The notes beneath the pieces were generated by a model. It was not told the origin of the DNA. It did not search any database and saw nothing but the letters and a program-made list of their open reading frames with translations. This document shows positions 9,813-20,909 of a DNA stretch of 64,000 nt, piece after piece (the first letter of the stretch is position 1; every line of letters begins with the position of its first letter). Origin of the DNA: Diphasiastrum complanatum. Taxonomy: Eukaryota; Streptophyta; Lycopodiopsida; Lycopodiales; Lycopodiaceae. Location: contig CM055113.1 in NCBI GenBank assembly GCA_029204225.1, forward strand, positions 5,804,647 to 5,868,646. The letters are read 5' to 3'. The position numbers and the translations under genes are program-made.

Positions 9813-12110
9813 ATGGCATCTATAAATGCATATCTTTTGGATACTAATGAAAGGCTCAACAAAACTAACTATTCCATATGGAAAGTTAGAATGGAATCTA
9901 TCATGATCATGCAAGATCTGATGGAAATTGTAAATGGTAAGGAGGGTGAACCTATTCATCCTCAAGAAAAATCCAAATACATCAAGAGGTGCAATGTTGC
10001 ACTACATTGCATAAAAATGAATGTTGCAAATGAACTCTTAAGAGAGGTAGGAGATTGCACTTCAGCTCAAGATGCTTGGGAGACTTTGCAAAAGGTCTAT
10101 GAATCCAAGAACCAAACTAGAATGTTAGCTTTGAAGAATCAAATATATAGAAGCTATCAAAAGAAAGGAGAGAGTGCACATACTTTTGTCCTAAGAGTAA
10201 AGGAATTGAACAAAGAGCTAGCCTTTATAGGTGACCCTATCAAGGATGAAGAGCTTGTTCAACTCATATTGAATGGACTAAGCTTTGAATTTGAAAATTT
10301 GGTTCAGGGATATGCAATTATGGGTAAGCTACCCATACTTGAAGAACTCCAAGGCACACTCATGGCCGAGGAATCAAGAAGGAGCCAAATGCAAGAGAGG
10401 ATGGATAGGCTTTCCATCCAAGGTGGAGATGACCAAGCTCTCTTCACCAAAGGCAAAGGCAAGTCCAAAGGCAAAGGATCAACATTAAAGAAGTCTACAA
10501 AGCTTGAGGATCAAGAAGGACCCCCAAAGGCATCTCCATCAACCACCAAAGTCAAGAAGGACAAATCAAAGGTGAAGTGCTACTATTGTAGCAAGATGGG
10601 GCATTATGCCTCGGAATGCTTCAAGAGGAAGCAAGATCAAAGCCAAGCCAACATGAGCAAAGAGGAGGAGGAGGAGAGTTCACATGAGGACTCTCTCATG
10701 ATGTCCATATTTTCTTCAACAAGCTTCAAAGGAGAAGATCCTTGGTGGATTGACTCGGGTGCTAGTTCACACATGACTAGTAAAAGGGAGTTTTTCTCTT
10801 CTCTCTTATCTTATGATGGACCTATAAAGTCTATCTATACAGCAAATGATGAAGCTTGTAAGATTGAAGGAGTTGGTAGCATTCCCCTTTGCTTAGGATC
10901 TTCCAAAAAGATCAACATAGAAGGTGTTTTGTACAATCCTACAATAACAAAGAATCTACTAAGTGTTGGCCAAATGGTAGACAATGGTTTCAATGTTGAC
11001 TTTGCTTCAAATGAATGTTTCATCAAGAAGAAGGGTAAGATAGTGGCTAAGGGCACTAGACTTGGCAAACTTTATAAGCTGGATGCATTTGTGGATACTA
11101 ATGTTGTCATGTTGGCCGAGAAGAGCAAGATATCTACCTTTACTTTATGGCACAAAAGACTTGGACATGTCAACTCGGGTTCCATGGAGGCTATGATCAA
11201 GGAGGAGTATGCTTTAGGCCTACCAAGGTCTATTGGGAAGGAAGACAAGGTTTGTGAAGCTTGTGCCTTATCCAAGGCATATAAGAAGGTGTTTCCTAAC
11301 TCCATCACAAAGTCATCTCATCCTCTTGAACTCATACACTCGGATGTGCACATTGCTAGCACCAAATCTAATGGAGGTTCATCCATGTTTTTAACCTTCA
11401 TTGATGACTACTCAAGATATTGTTGGGTGTTCTTACTTTCCTTCAAGTCTCAAGTATTTGATACTTTTGTAAAGTTCAAGTTGTTTGTGGAAAAGCATCA
11501 TAATCATAGCATCAAGATTCTTAGAAGTGACAATGGTGGAGAATTCATCTCCAATGAGTTCAAGGCCTTTTGTGAGGAGGAAGGGATCAAGAAAGAGACT
11601 TCTTGTCCTTACACTCCTCAACAAAATGGAGTTGCTGAAAGAAGGAATAGAACATTATGTGAATGTTCTAAGGCTTTAAGATTAGATGCTTGTTTGCCCA
11701 AATCCTTTTGGGGTGAGTCTCTTGTATGTGCAAACTACTTGATGAATAGGGTGTCTTGCAAAGCAATTGAAGGCAAAACTCCTTATGAGATGTTGTATGG
11801 AAAGAAACCCAATCTTAGTCACTTGAAAGTTTTTGGGTGTATATGTTATGTGCATGTGCCATTGGAAACAAGAACCAAGGAGGATCCATCTTCCACAAGA
11901 GGGATCATGCTTGGATACGCAAGCTCAAGCAAGGGCTACAAAGTCTATCTCCCATCCTTGAACAAATTTGTTGTTTCAAGGGATGTCATCTTTGATGAAC
12001 ATCATATGCATATGCTTGAAGAAGGCTCAAGTGCTCCAACAATCAAGAAGAAGATGGCCGAGGAGCAAGATCTTGGTTTTGAGGAGGAGCTCATGAGGAG
12101 CAAGCACCAA
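9813..12110 (+). CDS. Copia-2 gag-protease-integrase polyprotein (frameshifted at its end)
   Basis: Ty1/copia polyprotein, open from ATG 9813 for 816 codons. Domains: capsid (residues 1-200), zinc knuckle CYYCSKMGHYASEC (256-269), aspartic protease active site DSG (314-316, in WWIDSGASSH), GAG-pre-integrase HKRLGH with CEAC (about 446-495), integrase core with Asp511, Asp573 and Glu609 giving the D-D-35-E triad, then the C-terminal GYxxxxKGYKVYLP region (about 700-730). After about 12110 the frame changes relative to the reverse transcriptase, so the last 50 or so residues to the stop at 12263 are out of register. All catalytic residues up to that point are present. The protein would make Gag particles, process them and insert cDNA. 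Best-preserved polyprotein in the window. Confidence 0.93.
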
Positions 12111-13780
12111 ACCCACCTATCACACCAAGGAGATCTTCAAGGGCAAAAGTGGAGCCATCAAGGCTCACATATCAAGGCAAAGGACAGCAAGTTGAGGGTA
12201 TCTCATCCACTTCTTATGCTTTATCTAGTTTTGAAGAACCGTCTAATGTTGAAGATGCATTGAACTCCAAAGAATGGTATAAAGCTATGTTGGATGAGTA
12301 TGATGCCTTGATTGAGAATGAAACTTGGTTGCTTGTTGAGAGACCTCAAAGGAATGTAATAGGATGCAAGTGGGTCTTCAAGCTTAAGTTGAATGCAAAT
12401 GGGAGTGTTAACAAACATAAAGCAAGATTAGTTGCAAAAGGTTATGCTCAAGAGAGAGGGATAGACTATGAGGAAACTTTTGCACCCGTGGCCAAGGTGG
12501 TCACAATAAGACTAATCATTGCACTTGCATCACATTTTGGATGGATTCTATGTCAAATGGATGTCTCTAATGCTTTCTTGAATGGTTTTTTGGAAGAGGA
12601 TATCTATATGGAGCAGCCACAAGGGTTCATCAAGCATGGAATGGAGAACAAAGTATGCCATCTCCAAAGAAGCATCTATGGCTTGAAGCAAGCCTCGAGA
12701 TCTTGGAATTCAAGACTACATTGCTATCTTATTTCACTTTCTTTTGTTCAAAGTGAATATGATCCTACTCTTTACATTAAGTTTGATGATGTTGGTATTG
12801 TACTTCTACTCATTTATGTAGATGACATCATCATTAGTGGAAATAGTGTTAATGGTACTGAAAAAATCAAGATAGATCTATCCTTAGAGTTCAAGATGGT
12901 AGATCTAGGGTGTCTTCACTTCATCTTAGGCATAGAAGTACTTAGAGGGTCTGATTTTATCTTTATAAGTCAAGTAAACTATACTCAAACTCTTTTGAAG
13001 AAGTTTAAGATGGAAGTATGCAAAAGTGTTGACACACCAATGGAGCAAGATGTAAAAGTGCCAAATGAAGATGATGAAAGATCCTTCATGGACATCACTT
13101 TGTTTAGGCAACTTATAGGTTCCTTAATGTGAATCACTATAACTAGACCAGATCTTAGCTTTAGTGTATGTAGGTTGAGCCAATCCATGAAAAAGCCATT
13201 GAATATCCATTGGAAAAAGGCTAAGAGGATTCTAAGATACATCTCGGGTACATTGGATTTTGGGATTCTATATAGAGGAGATGTGATTAACCTTCATGCA
13301 TTTAGTGATTCAGATTTTGCAGGGGACAAGAGGGATAGGAAATCAACAAGTGCCTATTCAACTTTCATAGGAGAAGGTGTGGTTTCATGGCTTTCAAAAA
13401 AGCAAGAAACTATATCTCTATCTTCAACCGAGGCCGAGTACAAAGCTTTGACAACCACTACAAAGGAGGTACTTTGGATCAAGAGATTATTGGTGGAACT
13501 AAAGATCATGGATTCAGAGGAGGCACCAATCATCTACAATGACAATATATCAGCCCAACACCTTGCATCTAACCCAATCTTCCATGCAAGATCTAAGCAC
13601 ATTGAGATATGCCATCACTTTGTGAGAGAAATGGTGCAAGCCAAGGAGATTGCTTTGGAGCATGTTCCAAGCAATGAATGTGTAGCTGATCTACTTACTA
13701 AACCACTTCAAAAGACACCTTTTATGAAGTTCAGATCATCACTTGGAGTGATTAGTAAAGCAATGATTGAACCAAGCTAG
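12111..13780 (+). pseudogene. Copia-2 reverse transcriptase and RNase H, one stop
   Basis: Continues the polyprotein in another frame after a frameshift around 12095-12112. RT features are EWYKAMLDEYDALIENETW, CKWVFKLK, VDYEETFAPV-type finger (IDYEETFAPVAKV), the catalytic Asp in MDVSNAFLNG and the YVDD box at 12815-12826. A TGA at 13130-13132 splits RT from RNase H. RNase H then shows SDSDFAGD, STEAEYKAL, NDNISAQ and the closing VADLLTKPL. All catalytic acidic residues are visible. Only the frameshift and the stop separate this copy from a full-length open polyprotein. Its RNA could still be copied if proteins came from another element (inference). Confidence 0.92.
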
Positions 13781-13783
13781 ATA

Positions 13784-13794
13784 GTGAGGAGGAG
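13784..13794 (+). promoter_or_regulatory. Copia-2 polypurine tract
   Basis: GTGAGGAGGAG directly before the TG of the 3' LTR, the usual primer for plus-strand DNA synthesis. The same GAGGAGGAG motif precedes the Copia-9 3' LTR. Confidence 0.8.
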
Positions 13795-14476
13795 TGTTAA
13801 AAATTCACAATTCTAGCTTGACTAGTTTTGGTCATATGACTTGTAAATAGTTAGATGGTCATGATGTGGCTTGTCACACGTGCCAAATAGCATAGGATTC
13901 CATTCATAAGGATGTTCTCAAGTAGACCTAAGTGTTAGAACCTTTGGAATGAGTCCAAATTATGCTTAGATACAAGGGAGAAAAAATAGGAGCTATTTTT
14001 GGTAATTTTTGCATTGTTGAGGGATCTCCAAGATTCCAACACTAACTTGGTAGGGATGAAAGATCCACCAAAATTAGCATTATAGATAGGTTTAGGGCTA
14101 CTCATACCTGCCCAAAACCGTGATGGATCATGTATATATAGGTGATGATATCTCACCAAAATCAATCAAGCAATTTCATGTTTTTTCTCTCATAATGGTG
14201 CAATTGCTCTCTATGTTCATAATTGTTTGAGTACTTGTGATTGCTAATGATTATAGGATTGAATGTAGGTCTGGTGTACAGTACTCAGACTGTGGGAGGC
14301 CGTACTTTCACACGTGTGAAGCCTTCTTCAAGGATTTGGGCCATTTAGTGAGGTTCAAGCATAGATTTTTGATGGATTTTGATGGTTCAACTTGTGCTAA
14401 TCTTATAAAATCATAATCTATTGTTTCCCTAATCATTTCAAGTGTTTTAGGGTCCTTATTTGCTGTAATTTTTACA
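13795..14476 (+). repeat. Copia-2 3' LTR
   Basis: 682 bases matching 8320-9001 with about eight substitutions and no length change. It carries the same TATA motif and the TTCACACGTGTGAA palindrome (14307-14320). Followed by the second ACTCT target copy and then the interrupted Gypsy-B gag. Confidence 0.95.
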
Positions 14477-15335
14477 CTCTCCTAATGAGATATTGATCTT
14501 GCTAGACAAAATGTTCATGAGCAGTTCTGTTTGTAGTGCTTCCAGTTCAGTCATCTTGAAGGGTTCTTCATGATGATGTAACTGATCATTCATATCCGTA
14601 CGTAAATTTCTTGGAGGCTGCAATGGTGAAGACTGAAGCTGTTGCTTTAGCAGCTTCAAGCTCCTCTTATTCTTGCAGATGTTTGATCCACTGTCTCATA
14701 TTCTGATATCTTTGTTTTTCTGCATTAAGATTTGGATAGACTCCCGATGTTGTTGGTGTATCGTTCAATGGTATAGAATCAGCAGGTATTGGATCCACTA
14801 CTGGTTCTTTTTGCTTCTGTGCTCTGGTGACCACCATCAAGGTTGCACTTGGTTATTCGGAGCTACTGGTCTTTGCTTGATTGTTATCAAATTTACAGGC
14901 GCTGTAGTTGGTGGTGGCTTCGGTCTTGCTGGATAGTCTTTATAGCAATGCCCATAACCACAGTCAGGACAGAATGGTACAAATCTCTTTATTTGGACAT
15001 TCTGCAACTCTGTGATTTTCTCCACATGCAAAGCATCCAAGTGGTGTTCTGGTCCAATTTCTAGAGGCTTGTTGTTGAGAGGTAGCATAAATGGCATACT
15101 GTTCTGAAAATCCACCTTCTTGATCATTACCATAGTTCCATTGCGCAGCACTTCCGTAAGGTTCTGGTTCCATCAAATTAGCAGGAGGAGCGGAGTGCTT
15201 TGGTGGGGCAGGTAAAGCTAAACGTTCCGGGTATCCAAGAGCAGATTGTCGCAGTCTTGCTGCTGGATTTCCTCCATACTGTGGTTCTCGATATCCCATC
15301 TGGGCATACCGTTGTTGAATTATCCAAGGGTTGAG
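14477..15335 (-). pseudogene. Gypsy-B gag C-terminal part
   Basis: Minus-strand nucleocapsid part of a Ty3/gypsy gag, upstream portion of the element interrupted by Copia-2. From 15320 leftward: Gln/Pro/Gly-rich MGYREPQYGG, then zinc knuckle CFACGENHRVAEC at about 15010, then after a frameshift CPDCGYGHCYKDY near 14945, whose last cysteine is replaced by tyrosine. Both knuckles have three residues between the second Cys and the His, unlike the canonical four. The stretch ends SSKINISLGE at 14477, which continues into protease at 8319. The gag N-terminus and 5' LTR are absent because the sequence breaks near 15335. Confidence 0.8.
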
Positions 15336-15765
15336 GTTGCAAAAAGCAGTCTCATGATCAGGTGGGATTTTCTTGAGCTTATAAGAAGAGAAGTATGCAT
15401 TGATTGTGCAATTATGCTACATATTAAGCAAATTATCAACACTACAAGACATGGAGAACATAAGGAAACAACTCTAAAAACTATATAGACAACTAAATTT
15501 AATATAGAAGAATCAAATTTTGGGGGGATACCACTACATGATAAGCTGGTCACTATTACGAGACAATTTCCCTAATTCTCTAAACCCATGTGCCATTAAC
15601 ATATCATTAGGCACAATATCATGAACACATGAAGGAAAAAACGACTACGAATAATGGCAAAGTGTATCCATCAAAGTATAAACATGGTTTATATATATTT
15701 AACACTCTGAGACTATCGAATCTTCATTTTAACTTTGCGGAGTTAGCATGACCAATCTACAAACT
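15336..15765. other. unassigned AT-rich stretch between two gypsy fragments
   Basis: No domain, primer site or LTR pair visible. Short open frames here have no recognisable protein features. It bridges the broken 5' side of Gypsy-B and the broken 5' side of Gypsy-D, which are in opposite orientations. Confidence 0.4.
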
Positions 15766-16165
15766 CACAACGGAACCAATTGGACGGAGGAAGCCCTATA
15801 GGCTTTCTAGAAGCTTAAATATGCATTGGTCTCAATGCCAATATTACGGCCACCCAATTGGTCAATAGAGTTTAATGTGCATACGGATGCATCGAAGTAT
15901 GTGGTGGGAGCTGTCTTAATCCAGCCAAGATAATACAAAAAATATTTTCCAATTCTATTTGCCAGCCGACAACTCAGTGACTCGGATATGAACTATTCAA
16001 CAACAGAGCGAGAGACGCGGGTAAGAAATTTCAGCATTATTTGATGGCCACACACTTTGCTTTTTATACGGACCATCAACCCTTGTTATATCTTGTTAAT
16101 AAGACTTGCAACACAGGGAGAATCACTCGTTGGTTACTTCTATTGTTGGAGTTTGATTTTTGAAT
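15766..16165 (+). pseudogene. Gypsy-D RNase H
   Basis: Starts with the RT-RNase H connection (NWTEEAL, MPILRPPNWSIEFNVHTDASKYVVGAVL), where the first catalytic Asp sits in HTDASK. The frame is broken several times by stops and shifts, but FASRQLSDSDMNYSTTERE, FAFYTDHQPLLYLVNK and GRITRWLLLLLEF follow in the correct order. It leads into the open frame beginning at 16167. The RT itself is deleted. Confidence 0.8.
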
Positions 16166-17025
16166 AGTGGTTTGCAAGGGAAAACAACACTATCATGTGT
16201 CGCGAATCAAGAGAAAGGAAACTGCAGTCTTACCTGATGATGAGCTACCTGATGATGCCTTGTTTTACAATGACATTGTACATAAATGGGTCACAGATAT
16301 AGTTGAACATTTAATGTGGGCCAACCAAATAAAAACTTTACCCAAGGCAAGACAGCAAAAACTGATTTTGAACGCTAGACCTTATCAACTAATTGCCGAC
16401 CAATTATATCAAAGGGGACCAGACGATATTCTTCGAAGATATATTCTTCCACACGAGGCCACCCAAATTACTTTGATTTCGCATGAAGGCATGGGTGGTG
16501 GTCATTTTACATCCGACATCACAGTTCGCAAGATCTTGCAATCAGGATGCTGGTGGCCAGTGATTCATAAGGATACGGATGAATACTTGAAAAAAAACGA
16601 TGTGTGCCAAAGAGCTAGGAGGCTGACAAGGCTAAACTATGATCTTTTACATCCAGTACTAGCTCAAGCACCATTTGAGAAGTGGAGATTGGACTATATC
16701 GGTCCAATCCATTCTGCCACAAGAAGTTTACAAGGCCGATATATTATTGTGGCCACAGATTATCTCACCAAGTGGGTCAAAGCCAAGGTAGTGCGAACAG
16801 TTGACGTTCGAGCAACTACCAAGTCCTTGTATGAGAATATCATCGTGTGCTTTGGATGCTCAATGGAGATAGTCAACGATCGCGGAAGCCATTTTGTCAA
16901 TGAGACCATCAAGGTCCTATTGGAGGAATTCTTCGTGATCCATAGATTCAGCATGCCTTATTATCCTTGCGGTAATGGACAGGCATAATCATCCAATAAG
17001 ATCATGTGTAGTGTAATCAATAAAA
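16166..17025 (+). pseudogene. Gypsy-D integrase N-terminal and core domains
   Basis: Open for 273 codons from 16167. It holds the RNase H tail and acidic linker (LPDDELPDDALFY), the integrase zinc domain (H in ISHEGMGGGH, then CWWPVIHKDTDEY and C..C in NDVCQRARR, where the second Cys of the pair has become Arg), and the catalytic core with Asp in WRLDYIGPI and in VNDRGSHF. A stop at 16986 follows GNGQA, so the catalytic Glu is lost. At about 17025 the sequence switches without a gap to a copia RNase H. Same gypsy group as Gypsy-B and Gypsy-C. Confidence 0.85.
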
Positions 17026-17028
17026 CAG

Positions 17029-17540
17029 TTGAAGCTAGCAAATCTGATTGCGGATTCCGATTTTGCAAGTGATAAAATGGATCGAAAGTCCATTAATGCA
17101 TATACTATCTTTCTTGGAGGCAATCTTGTGTCTTGGCTTTCAAAGAAACAAGATACCATATCCCTATCTTCTTGTGAGGCCGAGTACAAAGCAGTCACTA
17201 CAACAACTAAAGAGGTGTTTTGGATCAAGAGGTTGATCATGGAGCTAAAGTGCATCAAAGAGGATGATTTTCCCTTGATCAAGTGTGACAACATATCGGC
17301 CCAAGCTCTTGCAAATAGTCCTATTTTTCATGCAAGAAGCAAGCATATAGAAGTGGCACACCATTTTGTAAGGGAAAAGCTCATGGAGGTGAAATCAACT
17401 TGGAACATGTCAACACATCTTCATGTATTGCTGATCTTCTCACAAAGTCACTTTGCAAAAGTGCCTTCTCAAAGCATAGATCTAATCTTGGTCTTATCTC
17501 AAGATCAATGCTTGATCCACATTAGATACATTTTTAGGAG
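17029..17540 (+). pseudogene. Copia-3 RNase H C-terminal half
   Basis: Ty1/copia RNase H: ADSDFASDKMDRKS (catalytic Asp), SLSSCEAEYKAV (Glu) and KCDNISAQALANSP (Asp), then HARSKHIEVAHHFVREK. A frame change then garbles the last 40 residues (the VADLLTKPL-type end is recognisable only in another frame). Everything upstream (gag to RT) is missing. The fragment joins gypsy integrase directly on its left and is followed by a copia LTR start on its right. Confidence 0.85.
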
Positions 17541-18146
17541 TGTTGAAATATTGGAAAAATCTATCTAATGTTGTAAGTAGGGGTCCTAAAAATGCCAAAG
17601 ATAAATTGAGCTCTTTTGGCTTAGTAAAGACTCATCTTAGAATAGAATATTCAAGGTAGGTAGAAGTAGAAACTCGAGCTACCATAGGAATTGCCATTTG
17701 TACTTTGCATGCCACATTTAATGCATGAAAATACTAGGTGGCACAATTAGACATATTGAAGTGGCTTGAATAAGTCTAGATAGGTTGAGAGGTGGATTCA
17801 TAACTCCAATTCAACTCAAAGTAGGAGGAGAGTCCATGGATCTATATATATGTGATGTACTCTCATTGAGAAGATGATGATTTTTGTGTGTAATGCAAAT
17901 TTGGAAACTAAGCTTTGTGCCCTCTCTCTCTACTCGAGTTTGTACATTCATATTCTCTCTCTAGCCGAGTTGAGGCATTTAGTGTACTTAGTTTCATATT
18001 TTGTTGATAGATCTTGCTTGTAACACAATAATATTTCTTGTATGATCAGCTTTCCTATTGTCAATCAATGCTAGTTTGATCTTTATGATATTATTGGGCT
18101 TAGGAGATCAAAAGTACATGTGTAGGGCATCCCACACGTGTGAATT
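17541..18146 (+). repeat. Copia-3 3' LTR
   Basis: Starts TGTTGAAATATTGG directly after an AGGAG tract. It has TATATATATG at about 17844 and CCACACGTGTGAA at 18132-18144, and breaks at about 18146-18152 into the minus-strand Copia-4 RNase H. The start resembles that of Copia-4 (TGTTGAAATGG), so the two are the same or sister families. No 5' partner LTR. Confidence 0.7.
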
Positions 18147-18152
18147 TAACTA

Positions 18153-18476
18153 TAGGTAGATCATCTTCCATTATTACTAGCAACGTCTTGATCCAAAGCA
18201 CTTCCTTTGTTGTTGTAGTGAGTGCCTTATACTCAGCTTCACAATATGAGAGTGATACAGTATTTTGCTTTTTGGAAAGCCAAGATATCAAGTTTCCTCC
18301 AAGATATATGACATAAGCACTTGTAGATTTTCGATCTGCTCTATCACTTGCAAAATCCGAGTCAGAATAACCAACAATAGAAAGATCTTCACTTTTATAC
18401 AATAAACCATAATCAAAAGTTGAAGATATATATCTAAGCACTCTCTTGGCCATTTTCCAATGATAAATAGTAGGAT
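18153..18476 (-). pseudogene. Copia-4 RNase H, truncated
   Basis: Minus-strand copia RNase H from AKRVLRYISSTFDYGLLY through YSDSDFASDRADRKS, SLSYCEAEYKALTTTTKE to EDDLPIV. The sequence then runs into LTR DNA of Copia-3, so the final acidic motif, the C-terminus and the 3' LTR are missing. The recognised catalytic Asp and Glu are present. Confidence 0.85.
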
Positions 18477-19430
18477 TTTACATAGCCTGGCTCAACTTAT
18501 GAACACTAAAGCTTATGTCAGGTCTGGTTATCGTGAGCCCAATTAAGGAACCTATAAGACTCCTAAAAAGAGTGATGTCCACGAAAGATCTTTCATCACC
18601 TTTGTTAGGGTCTTTTACATTTTGCTCCATAGGAGTTTCTATACTCTTACAATCTAACATATTGAACTTTTTTAACATTGAAAGAGCATACATGGATTGA
18701 CATACAAAAGCTTTATCTTTAAAAAAGTCAATCTCTAATCTTAATATGTAGTGAATTTTTCCAAGATCTTGCTTGAATTCTTTTCCAAGTGCAATCTTGG
18801 TTTCCTCAACTAACTTGATACAACTTCCTGTTAAAATGATATCGTCAACATAAATAAGAAGGATGACAATATCTCTATCAAAAAACTTGACATATAAGGA
18901 AGGATCATAGTTACTAAGATTAAATCCTAGTGACTCAAGAAAGGTGTTAAGTCGAGAATACCATGACTTGGAGCTTGCTTTAGTCCATATAGACTTTTGA
19001 AGAGCAAACAAATTTTGCCTTTGTCATGGATGAACCCAATAGGCTAATCCATATAAATCTCTTCTTCTAGATATCCATTTAAAAATGCATTAGAGACATC
19101 TAGTTGAAGAACTTGCCAATTGAAAACACAAGCAATAGAAATTATGATTCTAATTGATACCATCTTTGCAACTAGAGCAAAGGTCTCCTCATAATCAAGT
19201 CTGTAAACTTGAGCAAAACCCTTTGCACAAAGCCTAGCCTTGTACTTGTTGATTGTGCCACCTTGATTATACTCAAATAACCCACTTGCAACCAATGGTG
19301 TGTTGGCCATCAAAGCATCAAATTCCTTCTTCATGGCAAGATACCATTCCTTTGAATTGAGTGCATCATATACATCCTTTGGCTCCTCATGTGAAATCAA
19401 ATAAGCACAATCAGTGGAGTTGAGTTCCAC
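18477..19430 (-). pseudogene. Copia-4 reverse transcriptase
   Basis: Read from 19430 leftward: EEPKDVYDALNSKEWYLAM, KARLCAKGFAQVYRLDYEE, the catalytic Asp in LQLDVSNAFLNGYLEEEIYM, then (after a frameshift around 19030) KASSKSWYSRLNTFLESLGF and YVDDIILTG near 18840. The connection SLIGLTITRPDISFSVHKL leads to the RNase H above. Damage is one frameshift near 19030 and stops around 18477; catalytic Asp residues are present. Same lineage as Copia-2 and Copia-13. Confidence 0.87.
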
Positions 19431-20193
19431 TTGCTTGCCTCTATCTTCATATGTAAGCCTTCTAGGCTCGGATCTTTCTCTTTGAGATCTCCTTGGTGAA
19501 AAGATTTGAGGTGATTCCTCCTCAATTCTCGGCCCATCTCTCCATGATAGTCTTCAAGGGTGATGATTGGAGTATCTTTTTGAGAATCTTTGAACTCAGC
19601 CTCCTCAAGAATGTATTTTTGATCCTCATGGAGTATAACGTCCCTACTCTCAATTGTAGTTGAAGTAGAGGGAACATAGATTCTATAAGCTTTCTTATTG
19701 GATGCATATCCAACCATGATCCCTTTAATAGAATTAGAATAATCTCTTTTCCTTGTTTTCAAGGGTATACGAACAAAGCAGGCACATCCAAAAACTCTAA
19801 GGTGATCTACCTTAGGTTTCTTCTTAAACAAGACTTCAAAAGGTGATTTTCCAACAAGTGCATTGTGAGGTAATCTATTGCACAAATAGTTTGCGCAATT
19901 TATAGCTTCACTCCAATATTCTATAGACAAAGAAGCTTCAACTTGGATTGATTTAGCACATTCACATAAAGATCTATTTTTTCTCTCAGCAACTCCATTT
20001 TGAGATGGAGAATAAGCACAAGAAAACTCTCTCTTTATTCCTTCACCTTCACAATATTCATGAAACTTGTTGGAGACATATTCACCTCAACACATCTTAA
20101 GGCTTTAACTTTGAAAGAAAACTATTTCACAACATAAGCTTTGAAGATTAGGAAGTGATCAAATACCATAGCTTTTGAAGAAAGTAGATACAA
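19397..20193 (-). pseudogene. Copia-4 integrase core end and C-terminal domain
   Basis: From about 20190 to 19931 the end of the core is readable in broken frames (a GVAERKNRS-type motif with the catalytic Glu near 19985). 19930-19397 is open and shows YWSEAINCANYLCNRLP, LRVFGCACFVRIPLKTRKRD, GIMVGYASNKKAYRIYVPS and RDVILHEDQ, the conserved C-terminal region of copia integrases. Its end overlaps the RT frame by about 30 bases because of a frameshift. Confidence 0.82.
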
Positions 20194-20652
20194 CTAAGTA
20201 TATCTAGTAAAGTCATCAATAAATGTGACAAAACATGTTGCACCACCAATACTCTTAGAAGAAGAAAAATGAACATCCGAGTGTATAAGCTCCAAAGGAT
20301 GAGTAGTCTTGATAAAAGACTTTTGATATGGATTTCTATGTGATTTTGCAATGGCACAAGCCTCACAAGGCTTGAAATCTTTGGAAAGAGATTTTGGAAA
20401 GCCAATAGCCTTTACTTTATTGACCATGGAAGACATAGACTTAAAGTTAGGATGACCCAACCTTCTATGCCACAACTCCTTAGATAAAAAAGCAACTTCA
20501 CAAAGGTTTGCATTCTCATAAGAATTCAACTTGAAAATTCCACCATATCTAGATCCATCAGCTAGGACCTCATCATTTTTCTTGATAAAGCAAATATTGG
20601 AGTTGAACTTTACATCACAACCACTATCAAGCAGCTTTCCCACACTAATCAA
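20194..20652 (-). pseudogene. Copia-4 GAG-pre-integrase and integrase start
   Basis: Contains MISVGKLLDSGCDVKF, the zinc-binding LWHRRLGHPN with CEACAIAKSH, and the core start LELIHSDVHFSSS followed by FVTFIDDFTRY. The frame is lost at 20194, before the second catalytic Asp. The upstream protease overlaps by four bases in another frame. Confidence 0.85.
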
Positions 20653-20909
20653 GTTCTTTGTAAGTTTGGAATAAAAATAACATTAGAAAGTGCAAGAACT
20701 TTTGAAGAAGCAAGTTTCAATGGAATGTTGCCAATTCTTTCTATAGAGCATTCATGATCATTAGTAGTGTAAATAGATCTCTTAAGTCCTTTGTAAGGTA
20801 CAATTGAGTCAAAAGACTCCTTTGAACAACACATATGTGAAGAAGCTCCACTATCTATGTACCAAGCTCCATCTTTCTTCAAAGGTGATGAAGAAAAACT
20901 AGACACCAT
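20649..20909 (-). pseudogene. Copia-4 protease
   Basis: Retropepsin-type protease with WYIDSGASSHMC (active-site D-S-G), then YTTNDHECSIERIGNIPLKL. The upstream Gag frame is shifted. No defect in the active-site triplet itself. Confidence 0.83.
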
